Notes under the pieces: generated by a model
The model's database searches: none
What the model was told of the DNA's origin: nothing
What the model saw: the letters and a program-made list of their open reading frames with translations, nothing else
Position numbers and translations under genes: made by a program
Shown here: one piece after another, positions 25,280-34,663 of the stretch
How the letters are laid out: every line of letters begins with the position of its first letter
Numbering within the stretch: the stretch's first letter is position 1
DNA from: Muribaculaceae bacterium
Lineage (GTDB): Bacteria > Bacteroidota > Bacteroidia > Bacteroidales > Muribaculaceae
Length of the DNA: 44,209 bases
Direction: 5' to 3'
Assembly (NCBI GenBank): GCA_022510465.1
Contig: JAFLTJ010000011.1
Coordinates: forward strand, 1 to 44,209

Positions 25280-27559
25280 ATGGAAGAAGCTACTCTGAAA
25301 CAGGCAGTAGACAATCTGTTTATCTCGCAATTGGATAAATGGGGAACGGCGCGCGACAATTATGCCGCGCTGTCGGGCGTGAAGGTGAAAACTGTGATTG
25401 TTGGCGGGTATCCGTTCAAGGTTCAGTTTAACCCGGCGCGTATTGTCTCAACCGGCGCAAAGATGGATAAAAAGACTATAACCGAGCGCCCCTGTTTTTT
25501 GTGTGAATCCAATCGCCCGTCGGTGCAGGAGGGGGTTGATTGTGGGCGGTACACGGTATTGATTAATCCGTTCCCAATATTTCCGCGTCACTTGACAATT
25601 CCCGACAAGGAGCATTTGCCTCAGACACTTGACGGCCGCGTTGAAGATATGGTTAATCTGGCCAGGAATCTGCCGGGCTACACGGTGTTCTACAACGGGG
25701 CGCGATGTGGCGCGTCGGCGCCTGACCATCAGCATTTTCAGGCTGGCAACAGTGACTTCCTGCCTCTGTGGGAATGGATTGAGGCAAGCCGGTTGACTCA
25801 GGTGTTGACGACGGCCGACGGAGTCATGTCGTATGTCAAGGAACTGCCGATAAAAGTGTTTGTAGTAGACGCATCTTCGCCGGCCGGAGCGTCGTCTATG
25901 ATACGACAATTAATCGAGAAGTTGCATACGCCTGAGGGCGACGCAGAACCGATGATAAATGTGCTTGCCCGGCAGACTAACAGCGGGCGGTCGAGACTCG
26001 TCGTAATACCGCGCCGGGCACACCGGCCATCGTTCTATGGCAGCGGGGATGAGTCGCAGATTTTAGTCAGCCCGGCGTCGGTTGACCTTGCCGGTGTTAT
26101 GATAACGCCTCTTGAAAAAGATTTTGAGCGTATTGACAGCGAGTGGCTGCAGCGAATAATATCAGAAACCTGTTACAATGATACAATGATGGATAATGTA
26201 GTTTCAAAAATCAAAACCGAAAGAAAAATGAACGGTGTTGAGCCTGTTGTCAGCGTAGGAATAGTTGGCGGCAATGTTATCAGCGGTGTTTTTGACGGGC
26301 GTTTCAAGGCCGGCGATACCGAGGTGTCCGGCGACTTCACGGCAACTCTTAATGAGGCCGGCGACCGGTTCAGCTTTATGGGGGCTGCCGATATTCGGGA
26401 GATTGACATAGAGCCGGTAGACAATGGGGCTACATTTACGTTGAACGATGTTGTAATAGGCGTTGATTTTCATTGGGAACGCAAGGAGACCCAGCGCTTT
26501 AAAGGCGGGCTGACGCTTAAGATTGTAGACGGTAAAATAATGGCGATAAACCGCGTGAAGGTTGAGGATTATCTTGAGAGTGTGATTTCAAGCGAAATGA
26601 GCGCGAATGCCTCGGCCGAACTGCTTAAGGCCCATGCTGTTATCTCCCGAAGCTGGTTGCTTGCCCAGATAGATAAAAACCGTCGTCTTGACGCCGAAAC
26701 AACGCCTTATTGCTCGCTTGTAGAGACCGAGACGGAGCGCGTTCACTGGTGGGACCGCGAAGACCACGACCATTTTGACGTGTGTGCCGACGACCACTGT
26801 CAGCGTTATCAGGGAATAACCCGAGCCACCACGCCACAGGTGGCCGAGGCTATTGCCGCCACTCGTGGAGAGGTTTTGACCGATGATGAGGGGACCTTGT
26901 GTGACGCACGTTTCAGTAAATGTTGCGGAGGCGTGTTTGAGGAGTTTGAAAACTGCTGGGAACCGGTTCATTACAGCTACCTTGAAGCTCGTGCCGACAC
27001 TCCGGATGAAGATAATTTCCCCGATTTGACAACCGAGGAGAATGCTCAGGACTGGATATTATCCAGGCCGGAATCGTTCTGTAACACCGACGACCCGGAG
27101 ATATTGTCGCAGGTGCTGAACAATTATGACCAGGAGACTACCGATTTCTATCGCTGGAAAGTGCGTCTGGAGAGAGAGGAGATAGCGCGCTTGCTGCGGG
27201 AACGCGCAGGTATTGACTTTGGTGAAATTAAGGATTTGGTACCGGTGGCGCGCGGAACGTCGGGGCGCTTGTATCGACTGGAAATAGTCGGGACAAAGCG
27301 CCGTATGATAATAGGCAAAGAGCTGGAGATACGTCATGCGCTGTCGCCAAGCCATCTGTACAGCTCGGCGTTTGTGGTGGAGCGTGTAAATCCCGATGCC
27401 GACGGTATTCCCGAGGCTTTTGTGCTTCACGGAGCCGGCTGGGGCCATGGCGTAGGTTTGTGTCAGATAGGGGCCGCAGTAATGGGTGCCAAGGGATATG
27501 ATTATCGCACGATATTGTCACATTATTTTGTAAATGCTTTAATAACAACCTTATACTAA
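25280..27559 (+). CDS. DUF4922 (HIT/GalT-like) and SpoIID/LytB domain fusion protein
   Basis: A 759-residue protein joining two domains usually seen apart. Residues about 1-305 are DUF4922, of the HIT/GalT nucleotidyl-transferase superfamily. The HxHxQ active motif is H150-Q-H152-F-Q154 in PDHQHFQAG, and a CFLCESNRP motif is near residue 73. This form matches sugar-nucleotide phosphorylases or transferases. Residues about 320-759 are SpoIID/LytB: VKVEDYLESVISSEM, then LLKAHAVISRSWL, FSKCCGGVFE and GAGWGHGVGLCQIGA. SpoIID proteins bind or cleave glycan strands lacking stem peptides. There is no signal peptide, so the protein seems cytoplasmic, odd for a SpoIID domain. An internal ATG at 26228 could start a separate SpoIID protein, but no gap in the frame is seen. 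Confidence 0.85.
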   Translation: MEEATLKQAVDNLFISQLDKWGTARDNYAALSGVKVKTVIVGGYPFKVQFNPARIVSTGAKMDKKTITERPCFLCESNRPSVQEGVDCGRYTVLINPFPIFPRHLTIPDKEHLPQTLDGRVEDMVNLARNLPGYTVFYNGARCGASAPDHQHFQAGNSDFLPLWEWIEASRLTQVLTTADGVMSYVKELPIKVFVVDASSPAGASSMIRQLIEKLHTPEGDAEPMINVLARQTNSGRSRLVVIPRRAHRPSFYGSGDESQILVSPASVDLAGVMITPLEKDFERIDSEWLQRIISETCYNDTMMDNVVSKIKTERKMNGVEPVVSVGIVGGNVISGVFDGRFKAGDTEVSGDFTATLNEAGDRFSFMGAADIREIDIEPVDNGATFTLNDVVIGVDFHWERKETQRFKGGLTLKIVDGKIMAINRVKVEDYLESVISSEMSANASAELLKAHAVISRSWLLAQIDKNRRLDAETTPYCSLVETETERVHWWDREDHDHFDVCADDHCQRYQGITRATTPQVAEAIAATRGEVLTDDEGTLCDARFSKCCGGVFEEFENCWEPVHYSYLEARADTPDEDNFPDLTTEENAQDWILSRPESFCNTDDPEILSQVLNNYDQETTDFYRWKVRLEREEIARLLRERAGIDFGEIKDLVPVARGTSGRLYRLEIVGTKRRMIIGKELEIRHALSPSHLYSSAFVVERVNPDADGIPEAFVLHGAGWGHGVGLCQIGAAVMGAKGYDYRTILSHYFVNALITTLY

Positions 27560-27567
27560 TAGAGCCA

Positions 27568-29478
27568 ATGAAACAGCAATCAGAAAAGAAACGCTCGCCG
27601 TGGGCTTGGATTCCAACTCTGTATTTTGCACAGGGATTACCATACGTTGCCGTGATGACAATCTCGGTAATACTATACAAGCGGCTTGGAATATCAAATA
27701 CCGACATAGCCTTGTATACAGGATGGCTCTATTTGCCATGGGTAATAAAGCCGTTCTGGAGCCCGTTTGTGGATATAATCAAGACCAAACGGTGGTGGAC
27801 ATTGACAATGCAGTGGCTAATAGCGTTTGCGCTTGCCGGAATTGCATTCACGATTCCTACACCGTTCTTTTTTCAGTTGACGCTCGCCATTTTCTGGTTA
27901 GTGGGATTCACCTCGGCAACCCATGATATTGCTGCCGACGGATTCTATATGCTTGCACTGACCGAGCATGAGCAATCGCTGTATGTCGGAATACGCTCAA
28001 CGTTTTACAGAGTTGCGACGGTTGCCGGTCAGGGTCTGTTGGTGATACTTGCCGGATTGATTGAAACCAATTCGGGATTAGCCCCGTTGACTGTGACAGT
28101 CAATGCCGACCCCGCAGCCGAATGGACTGCTCCGAGCATTAACGCGATTGAGGCGGGAGAGGTTGCGCCTCAGGGTGACCTGCAATTTTATACTCCGACG
28201 GCTGAGACTACCGTTGCGGTAAAAGCGCCTGCAACCGTTGTGACCGAGGCCGGCGAAATGCCGTTTAAGGCATACGCGACAATGATGAGAGACTCGGTGA
28301 AGACACTCAACGAGAAGAATGGTTTTGTTGCAGTTGAGGAGGTTAAGCCGGCAGCCGGCGATGCGGTTGTCACCGCCGACGAAGGCCCCGGAGCATTTAC
28401 GCTTTGGGTGAAAAATACCTTTGGCGAGGAGCGGGCCGAGGCCGATGCGGTTGATAATAATTTTACGATAATCGGTTTCAGCCTGAATCATGCTCCGGCG
28501 GCGGGAGAAACGGTGATTGTTAACGTAACTCAAAAGAGCGGCGACCCAAGTATTAAGTTGGAACAGGGGGCGTTGTCGACACGCTTTGAATTCAACGAGA
28601 CAAACTGGGACAAGACGGCCTATCTGTATTATGAGATTGACCACAAACTGTCGGCGCAATCGAGCGCGACGTTTGAGGGCGCGTCGGGCAATATTCCGCT
28701 GGCGTGGTTAGTGGTGTTTGCCGTATTGTCGGCATTCTTCTTTATCGTTGCCGTGTACCACTCGTGGGCATTGCCCAAACCTGCCAGCGACAGTAATCGC
28801 GGTGAGGGCGCCCGAACAGCCGGAGAGATTCTTACGGAATTTTTCGAGACATTCCGTTCGTTCTTTGCCAAAAAACAGATATGGGTGGCCATAGCGTTCA
28901 TGTTGCTTTACAGGCTTCCCGAGGCGCAGCTTGTCAAGCTGATTAATCCGTTCCTGCTTGACCCCGTTGACAAGGGTGGGCTTGGATTGACAACCGGAGA
29001 GGTTGGAATCGTATATGGAACGGTTGGAATTATAGGGCTTACAATAGGAGGCATTATAGGCGGAATAGTTGCCGCCCGCGGTGGCCTTAAAAAGTGGCTT
29101 TGGCCCATGGCGTGGTCAATGTCTCTCACCTGCCTGACGTTCGTCTATCTGAGCTATTTCCCGACGCAGTCGCTACTGACGGTTAATACTTGTGTGTTCA
29201 TAGAGCAATTTGGATACGGATTTGGATTTACGGCCTATATGCTTTATCTGATATATTTCTCGGAAGGAGCCCACAAGACGGCCCATTATGCAATCTGTAC
29301 GGGCTTTATGGCGCTTGGAATGATGTTGCCCGGAATGGCCGCCGGATGGTTGCAGGAGACAATAGGCTATCGTCACTTCTTTGTGTGGACAATGATTTGT
29401 TGCGCGGCAACAATCGGTGTATGCTCGTTCTTGAAAATTGACCCGAATTTCGGTCGTAAAACGGTAGAAGATAAATGA
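27568..29478 (+). CDS. ampG: AmpG-like muropeptide MFS transporter with large extra-cytoplasmic insert
   Basis: A 636-residue MFS protein. The N-terminal helices carry AmpG-type sequence: TLYFAQGLPYVAV, LPWVIKPFWSPFVD and HDIAADGFYM. AmpG imports GlcNAc-anhydroMurNAc muropeptides across the inner membrane by proton symport. Between helix 5 (ending LVILAGLIE, residue 164) and helix 6 (from residue 375) there is an insert of about 205 residues. It is rich in V, T and A and probably beta-stranded. By helix count it faces the periplasm. The usual AmpG is about 400-500 residues, so the insert explains the length. It starts 8 bases after the SpoIID gene and overlaps the next gene by 4 bases (ATGA). 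Confidence 0.85.
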   Translation: MKQQSEKKRSPWAWIPTLYFAQGLPYVAVMTISVILYKRLGISNTDIALYTGWLYLPWVIKPFWSPFVDIIKTKRWWTLTMQWLIAFALAGIAFTIPTPFFFQLTLAIFWLVGFTSATHDIAADGFYMLALTEHEQSLYVGIRSTFYRVATVAGQGLLVILAGLIETNSGLAPLTVTVNADPAAEWTAPSINAIEAGEVAPQGDLQFYTPTAETTVAVKAPATVVTEAGEMPFKAYATMMRDSVKTLNEKNGFVAVEEVKPAAGDAVVTADEGPGAFTLWVKNTFGEERAEADAVDNNFTIIGFSLNHAPAAGETVIVNVTQKSGDPSIKLEQGALSTRFEFNETNWDKTAYLYYEIDHKLSAQSSATFEGASGNIPLAWLVVFAVLSAFFFIVAVYHSWALPKPASDSNRGEGARTAGEILTEFFETFRSFFAKKQIWVAIAFMLLYRLPEAQLVKLINPFLLDPVDKGGLGLTTGEVGIVYGTVGIIGLTIGGIIGGIVAARGGLKKWLWPMAWSMSLTCLTFVYLSYFPTQSLLTVNTCVFIEQFGYGFGFTAYMLYLIYFSEGAHKTAHYAICTGFMALGMMLPGMAAGWLQETIGYRHFFVWTMICCAATIGVCSFLKIDPNFGRKTVEDK

Positions 29479-30698
29479 GAAAGATAATATTATTGGCCGT
29501 TGTTGCAGCGTTACAGCTGTCGGCCCAGGTAAAACCGGGTATCGAGGTGTTGCGTGATGCCGGTTTTAACCTCCTTCAAGGGAAGCGTGTAGGACTGATT
29601 ACCAATCCGACGGGAGTTGATAATCAGCTGAACTCGACCATTGACATATTGTATCATGCTCCCGGAGTGGAACTCAAGGCAATGTATTCGCCGGAGCATG
29701 GCGTCAGAGGGGATGTTTATGCCGGCGACCATGTCGACACATACGTTGACGCGGCTACCGGAGTGACTGTTTACTCGATTTATGGCACGAGTCAGCGCCC
29801 GTCGGAGGAGATGTTGCGAGATATAGATGTGCTTGTTTATGATATTCAGGATAACGGCTCGCGAAGTTATACTTTTATCTCAACGATGGGCGTGGCGATG
29901 GATGCATGTGCCGAATATGGCAAGGAATTCATGGTGCTCGACCGACCTAATCCCGTGAGCGGTAACAAAGTGGAGGGAAATCTTGTGGAGGATTCGTGCG
30001 TGTCGTTTGTCAGCCGTTTCCCTATTCCGTATATCTATGGATTGACTCCGGGAGAATTGGCTATGTATCTGAACGAGGAGCATTTGCTTGACAGCGGCAA
30101 AAAGGTTAAGCTCACGGTTGTTCCGATGGAGGGCTGGCGTCGCGATATGTTTATGGAGGAGACCGGTATGCCGTGGGTAATGCCGTCGCCCCATGTACCC
30201 GATGCGGCCGACTGTCTGTATTACCCGGCTTCGGGCGTTTTGGGCGAGCTTGATTATATGTCAATCGGAGTTGGGTACACCAAGCCGTTTAAACTCTTCT
30301 GTGCCCCCTGGGTAGAAGCCGACGCCCTTTGTAAGCGATTGACAGCTCTGAATATTCCCGGTATTATGTTCCGCCCGCTTCATGTCAAGCCGTTCTATGG
30401 CATTTTCAAGGGGGAAAATATCCAGGGTGTAGAGTTTTATGTGACCGACGCGGCCGCGGCACCCTTGTCGTTGGTACAGTTTTATGTGATGCAGGAGCTC
30501 GCGGATATGTATCCCGACCATAAGGCCTTTGACGTGGCTCCGGCGGCACGACTGAACATGTTTGACAAGGTAGTTGGTTCGCGCCAAATCAGGGCCCTTT
30601 TTGGCAAGCGCTATCGCGTGGAAGATATGATTGACTACTGGAATAAGGATGTCGAGGCTTTCAAGCATAAAAAAGCGCGCTATCACCTCTATGAATGA
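29475..30698 (+). CDS. namZ: Exo-beta-N-acetylmuramidase NamZ (DUF1343)
   Basis: NamZ enzymes cut terminal MurNAc from the non-reducing end of glycan chains that lack peptides. This 407-residue protein has an N-terminal signal peptide (MRKIILLAVVAALQLSAQ), so it acts outside the cytoplasm. Family motifs are clear: GLITNPTGVD near residue 40, YSPEHG at 71-76 with the probable catalytic glutamate E74, YDIQDNGSRSYTF near 122-134, and VLDRPNPV and GLTPGELA further on. It overlaps ampG and the following dehydrogenase gene by 4 bases each, so the three are translationally coupled. Its product, free MurNAc, feeds the MurT/MurK/MurQ genes downstream. Confidence 0.93.
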   Translation: MRKIILLAVVAALQLSAQVKPGIEVLRDAGFNLLQGKRVGLITNPTGVDNQLNSTIDILYHAPGVELKAMYSPEHGVRGDVYAGDHVDTYVDAATGVTVYSIYGTSQRPSEEMLRDIDVLVYDIQDNGSRSYTFISTMGVAMDACAEYGKEFMVLDRPNPVSGNKVEGNLVEDSCVSFVSRFPIPYIYGLTPGELAMYLNEEHLLDSGKKVKLTVVPMEGWRRDMFMEETGMPWVMPSPHVPDAADCLYYPASGVLGELDYMSIGVGYTKPFKLFCAPWVEADALCKRLTALNIPGIMFRPLHVKPFYGIFKGENIQGVEFYVTDAAAAPLSLVQFYVMQELADMYPDHKAFDVAPAARLNMFDKVVGSRQIRALFGKRYRVEDMIDYWNKDVEAFKHKKARYHLYE

Positions 30699-33496
30699 TG
30701 GACAGAAAAGCAACTATAGATAGATTTATAGAGCGCGCGGCCGAGTTGATACCGGTGTCGCGGCTATATACCGACCCGTTGATGACGCTTGCGTGGGGTG
30801 GGGATGCGAGTGTGTATCGTATGACGCCCCGGGTGGTGGTGCGCGTCAAGGATGAAGCTGAACTAACAGCGATACTCGCGGCCGCTGCCGACAATGGTGT
30901 TGACATTACATTTCGAGCCGCCGGAACGAGTTTATCCGGGCAGTCGGTGACCGACTCGGTGCTGATTGTGGCCGGGCGCGAGTGGGATAAATACAAAATA
31001 TCCCCCGACGGTCGGAAAATAACCCTTCAACCCGGAATTGCAGGGAGCCGTGTCAACGAATTGTTGCAGCCCTACGGCCGATATTTCACTCCCGACCCGG
31101 CATCGCTCAACTCGGCGATGATTGGCGGTATTGTGGCCAACAATGCATCGGGGATGAGTTGCGGTACCCATGCCAACAGCGACCGCATGCTGGATAGCAT
31201 ACGCATAGTGCTTGTTGACGGCACGGTCCTCGATACTGCCGACGAGGCTTCGCGTCGGGAATTTGCCCTGCGCCGCCCCGATATTATAAGCGGAATCAAG
31301 CAGTTGCGCGATGAGATACTTGCCGATGAGGCGCTTGCCGAGCGGATACGCCACAAATATTCCATCAAGAATGTTACGGGGCTTAATCTGCGGCCGTTTG
31401 TGACATTTACCGACCCGATTGATATAATAGCCCACTGCATGGTGGGGTCGGAGGGGACATTGGCATTTATCAGCGAGGTTACATTTAATACCGGACAATT
31501 GGAGCCGTGCAAAGCCAGCGCAATGATATATTTTGATGACTTGCGCCGAGCGTGTGAGGCAATAGTTGACCTTAGGGATTGTAGTGTTAGTGCGGCAGAA
31601 ATGCTTGACAGCAAGTCGCTGGAAAGTGTGAATGACCCAACAGGAACAGGGCTGACGGCAGTACTCACCGAGACGCGAGCCGATACCCCCGAGGCGCTTG
31701 CCCGGAATATCGCCGAGATAGTAGAGGTTGTTTCGCGCTATAATCCGTACAGACCGGTAGAGTTTACAACCGACCCGGTGAAGCAGGCCGAGTTCTGGAG
31801 GATACGTTCGGGAATCTTCCCCAGCGTTGGCGGTACTCGCCGCCCCGGGACAACGGTGTTGATAGAGGATATTGCGTTTCATATTCAGGATTTGCCGGAT
31901 GCAACCGTGGAGCTGGCCGATATATTGGCCAAAAGCGGTTATGACGACGCTTGCATATATGGTCATGCTCTTGCCGGAAATTATCATTTTATCATATCAC
32001 AATCATTTGATACGCCTGCCGAAATAGAGCGTTATCAAAGGTTGATGGATGATATAGAGAAGCTTGTTGTTGACAGATATGACGGGTCGCTTAAGGCCGA
32101 GCATGGAACCGGGCGAAACATGGCCCCGTTTGTTAAAAAAGAGTGGGGCGAGAAAGCGTTTGGATTGATGGTCAGACTGAAAAATCTGTTTGACCCTGAA
32201 GGGCGCCTTAACCGAGGTGTCATCTTTAATGACGACCCTGATTGCTATGTTCGCAATCTGAAAACGATGCCGTCGGTAAATGAAGCGGTTGACCGCTGTA
32301 TCGAGTGTGGCTTCTGTGAGGTAAATTGTGTGTCGTGGGGCTTTACGCTCTCGTCTCGGCAGCGCATCATAGTTCAGCGGGAGATAGAAAGATTAAGGAT
32401 GACCGGCGAGCATGAAGCGGCAAACAAGCTTGCACAGGCCTATTATTATCCCGGTCTGGAGACTTGTGCCGCCGATGGCCTATGCAGTACATCGTGCCCG
32501 ATGGGCATCAATACAGCCTCATTGACGCGAACGCTACGTGGCGAATACCATCGACCAGGGTCATTGAGCTATCGCGTGGCCGATATGGCTGCCCGCAACA
32601 TGAACGGCATTGAGGCGACGTTGCGGCCGTTGCTGTCATTAGCCTCGGGCGTAAAGGCAATTATAGGGGACCGGGCTGTTAACGCTATGGGCCGAGGGTT
32701 GCATCATATTGGACTCCCGTTGTGGAGTTCCGCGCTGCCAACTGCCTATTATCCCCACGCAACGAAGCATATCGACTCGCCATTAAAGGTTGTTTATTTC
32801 CCGAGTTGTATCAATCGTACTATGGGCAAGACAAGCGGCGCAGACGCCTCAAAAGCGGCGCTTGTAGACACGGTTGTATCGCTGTGCCACAAGGCCGGAT
32901 TTGACGTGATTATACCCGACAATATCAAGAATCTATGTTGTGGTATGATATGGTCGTCAAAGGGTATGCCCGACATATCGCGGCGCAAAAGTGATGAGCT
33001 GGAGGCCGTTTTGCTGGAGGCTTCGGAGGGAGGCAAGTGGCCGGTAATATGTGACCAAAGCCCCTGTCTGCACCATATTCAGGAGTATTTTACCAAGGTA
33101 GATGTGATGGAGCTGACCGACTTTGTGGCCCGTTATCTCGCACCGCGCTTGAATTTTAATCCGACCGACCGGCCGGTAGCTCTGCATATAACGTGCTCAT
33201 CGCGCCTGATGGGGCTGAATGACGTGATTACCGGATTGGCGCGTCGTTGCAGCCGGCATGTGTTGGTGCCGCGCACGGTTGGTTGTTGCGGATTTGCCGG
33301 CGACCGGGGTTTTACACATCCCGAATTGAACGCCTACGCGTTGAAATCGCTCAGAGACGAAATAAGGCAATTTGGAGCAGTAGAGGGATATTCCAACAGC
33401 AGAACGTGTGAGATAGGCTTGTCTCGCCATGGTGGTATCCCTTATCGCTCGCTTGTCTATCTTGTAGATGAAGTAACCACACCAAAAACAGAATAA
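30695..33496 (+). CDS. FAD/Fe-S oxidoreductase, probable D-lactate dehydrogenase
   Basis: A 933-residue flavoprotein fused to an Fe-S and CCG-domain part, the same architecture and size as the Dld-II type D-lactate dehydrogenase known from Shewanella. FAD-binding domain: about residues 40-175 (GTSLSGQSVTDSVLIV). FAD-oxidase C-terminal domain: about 210-500. Ferredoxin cluster motifs: CIECGFCEVNC near 534 and CAADGLCSTSCP near 590. CCG domain cysteines: NLCCGM near 747 and VGCCGFAGDRG near 862. Related enzymes also act on glycolate or D-2-hydroxyglutarate. Its place in a MurNAc operon strongly favours D-lactate, because MurQ releases D-lactate from MurNAc-6-P. It overlaps namZ by 4 bases; ATG at 30695 and 30698 are both possible starts. 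Confidence 0.85.
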   Translation: MMDRKATIDRFIERAAELIPVSRLYTDPLMTLAWGGDASVYRMTPRVVVRVKDEAELTAILAAAADNGVDITFRAAGTSLSGQSVTDSVLIVAGREWDKYKISPDGRKITLQPGIAGSRVNELLQPYGRYFTPDPASLNSAMIGGIVANNASGMSCGTHANSDRMLDSIRIVLVDGTVLDTADEASRREFALRRPDIISGIKQLRDEILADEALAERIRHKYSIKNVTGLNLRPFVTFTDPIDIIAHCMVGSEGTLAFISEVTFNTGQLEPCKASAMIYFDDLRRACEAIVDLRDCSVSAAEMLDSKSLESVNDPTGTGLTAVLTETRADTPEALARNIAEIVEVVSRYNPYRPVEFTTDPVKQAEFWRIRSGIFPSVGGTRRPGTTVLIEDIAFHIQDLPDATVELADILAKSGYDDACIYGHALAGNYHFIISQSFDTPAEIERYQRLMDDIEKLVVDRYDGSLKAEHGTGRNMAPFVKKEWGEKAFGLMVRLKNLFDPEGRLNRGVIFNDDPDCYVRNLKTMPSVNEAVDRCIECGFCEVNCVSWGFTLSSRQRIIVQREIERLRMTGEHEAANKLAQAYYYPGLETCAADGLCSTSCPMGINTASLTRTLRGEYHRPGSLSYRVADMAARNMNGIEATLRPLLSLASGVKAIIGDRAVNAMGRGLHHIGLPLWSSALPTAYYPHATKHIDSPLKVVYFPSCINRTMGKTSGADASKAALVDTVVSLCHKAGFDVIIPDNIKNLCCGMIWSSKGMPDISRRKSDELEAVLLEASEGGKWPVICDQSPCLHHIQEYFTKVDVMELTDFVARYLAPRLNFNPTDRPVALHITCSSRLMGLNDVITGLARRCSRHVLVPRTVGCCGFAGDRGFTHPELNAYALKSLRDEIRQFGAVEGYSNSRTCEIGLSRHGGIPYRSLVYLVDEVTTPKTE

Positions 33497-33499
33497 ACA

Positions 33500-34663
33500 A
33501 TGAGTCAGTCAAAACGCATCTTAGCCCTTGACATATTGCGTGGTATAACTATTGCCGGGATGATTTTGGTGAACAATCCCGGCTCGTGGGGGTATATTTA
33601 CGCTCCGTTGCGTCATGCGACATGGAACGGATTGACTCCTACCGACTTGGTGTTTCCGTTTTTTATGTTTATAATGGGCATTTCGACCTATATCTCTCTT
33701 AAAAAGTATGATTTCCGCTTTTCATGGCCTACGCTGTGCAAGATATTGCGCCGCACGGTTGTGATATTTGCCATTGGTATAGGCATTGCCTGGTTTGGGC
33801 GGTTTCTCCGACGAATCATGGATGATGCAACCTTCTGGGAGGCAGTGAATAACTTTGATACGATAAGGGTACTTGGCGTTATGCCGCGACTGGCGTTGTG
33901 TTACGGGATTAGCGCGACGGTAGCAATAGCGTTACACTGCAAGCGGTTGCCGTATGTGATAGCCGGCATACTGATTACCTATACGATAATTCTGTTGACC
34001 GGTAACGGTTGGGAATTTTCGCTTGACAATGTAATAGCTCGTGTTGACCATGCAGTTATAGGAGCCAATCATCTGTATGCCGATACAATTGATGGAGTAA
34101 CGCTAAAACTGGACCCCGAGGGATTGCTAAGCACACTTCCGGCCATCGCCCACACATTACTTGGCTTTTGGGTTGGCATGAAAATGATGGCGTTTAAGGA
34201 TAACCACCGAAAGGCGTTATTCCTGTTTATCGTTGGTGCTGTGTTGACATTCAGCGGATTTCTGCTTGATTATGGTCTGCCGATTAATAAAAAAATATGG
34301 TCGCCCACGTTTGTGTTGACGACGTGTGGCCTGGCAGCAAGCCTGCTGGGTTTATTGATTTGGATTATCGATATAGAGAAACATCGCCGCTGGTGCCGCT
34401 TTTTTGAGGTGTTTGGCGTAAATCCTCTGTATCTGTATGTTCAGGGAGCGGTTTTAAGCTTGATTTTCGGGATAGTTCGTATTCCGTCATCAACCGCCGA
34501 GGCCGGTTATACCACCGTTCACGGATGGTTTTACAATGATGTGTTGGTGACGATGGTCGGGGATGAGACTTTTGCGTCGCTCTTGTATGCAATAGCCTTT
34601 ATAGCCGTCAATTGGGCTGTTGGATATATTCTATACACAAAAAAAATATATATTAAGATATGA
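33500..34663 (+). CDS. murT: DUF5009 membrane protein, MurT-like MurNAc transporter or acyltransferase
   Basis: A 387-residue inner-membrane protein with about ten helices. The N-terminus LALDILRGITIAGMILVNN and the block RHATWNGLTPTDLVFPFF are DUF5009/HGSNAT-like. In heparan-glucosaminide acetyltransferase the equivalent block carries a catalytic histidine, and a histidine is kept here in RHATWNG. In Tannerella forsythia a murT-murK-murQ operon encodes a MurNAc importer, kinase and etherase in this same order, so import of MurNAc is the best guess from position. Transport versus transmembrane acetyl transfer cannot be settled from sequence. It starts 3 bases after the dehydrogenase gene and overlaps the kinase gene by 4 bases. 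The symbol rests on position. Confidence 0.65.
   Translation: MSQSKRILALDILRGITIAGMILVNNPGSWGYIYAPLRHATWNGLTPTDLVFPFFMFIMGISTYISLKKYDFRFSWPTLCKILRRTVVIFAIGIGIAWFGRFLRRIMDDATFWEAVNNFDTIRVLGVMPRLALCYGISATVAIALHCKRLPYVIAGILITYTIILLTGNGWEFSLDNVIARVDHAVIGANHLYADTIDGVTLKLDPEGLLSTLPAIAHTLLGFWVGMKMMAFKDNHRKALFLFIVGAVLTFSGFLLDYGLPINKKIWSPTFVLTTCGLAASLLGLLIWIIDIEKHRRWCRFFEVFGVNPLYLYVQGAVLSLIFGIVRIPSSTAEAGYTTVHGWFYNDVLVTMVGDETFASLLYAIAFIAVNWAVGYILYTKKIYIKI

Noticed and set aside
30932-31987. 351-codon minus-strand frame opposite the FAD/Fe-S dehydrogenase
   Set aside because: It is antisense to a gene with complete domain motifs and has no promoter or domain of its own.
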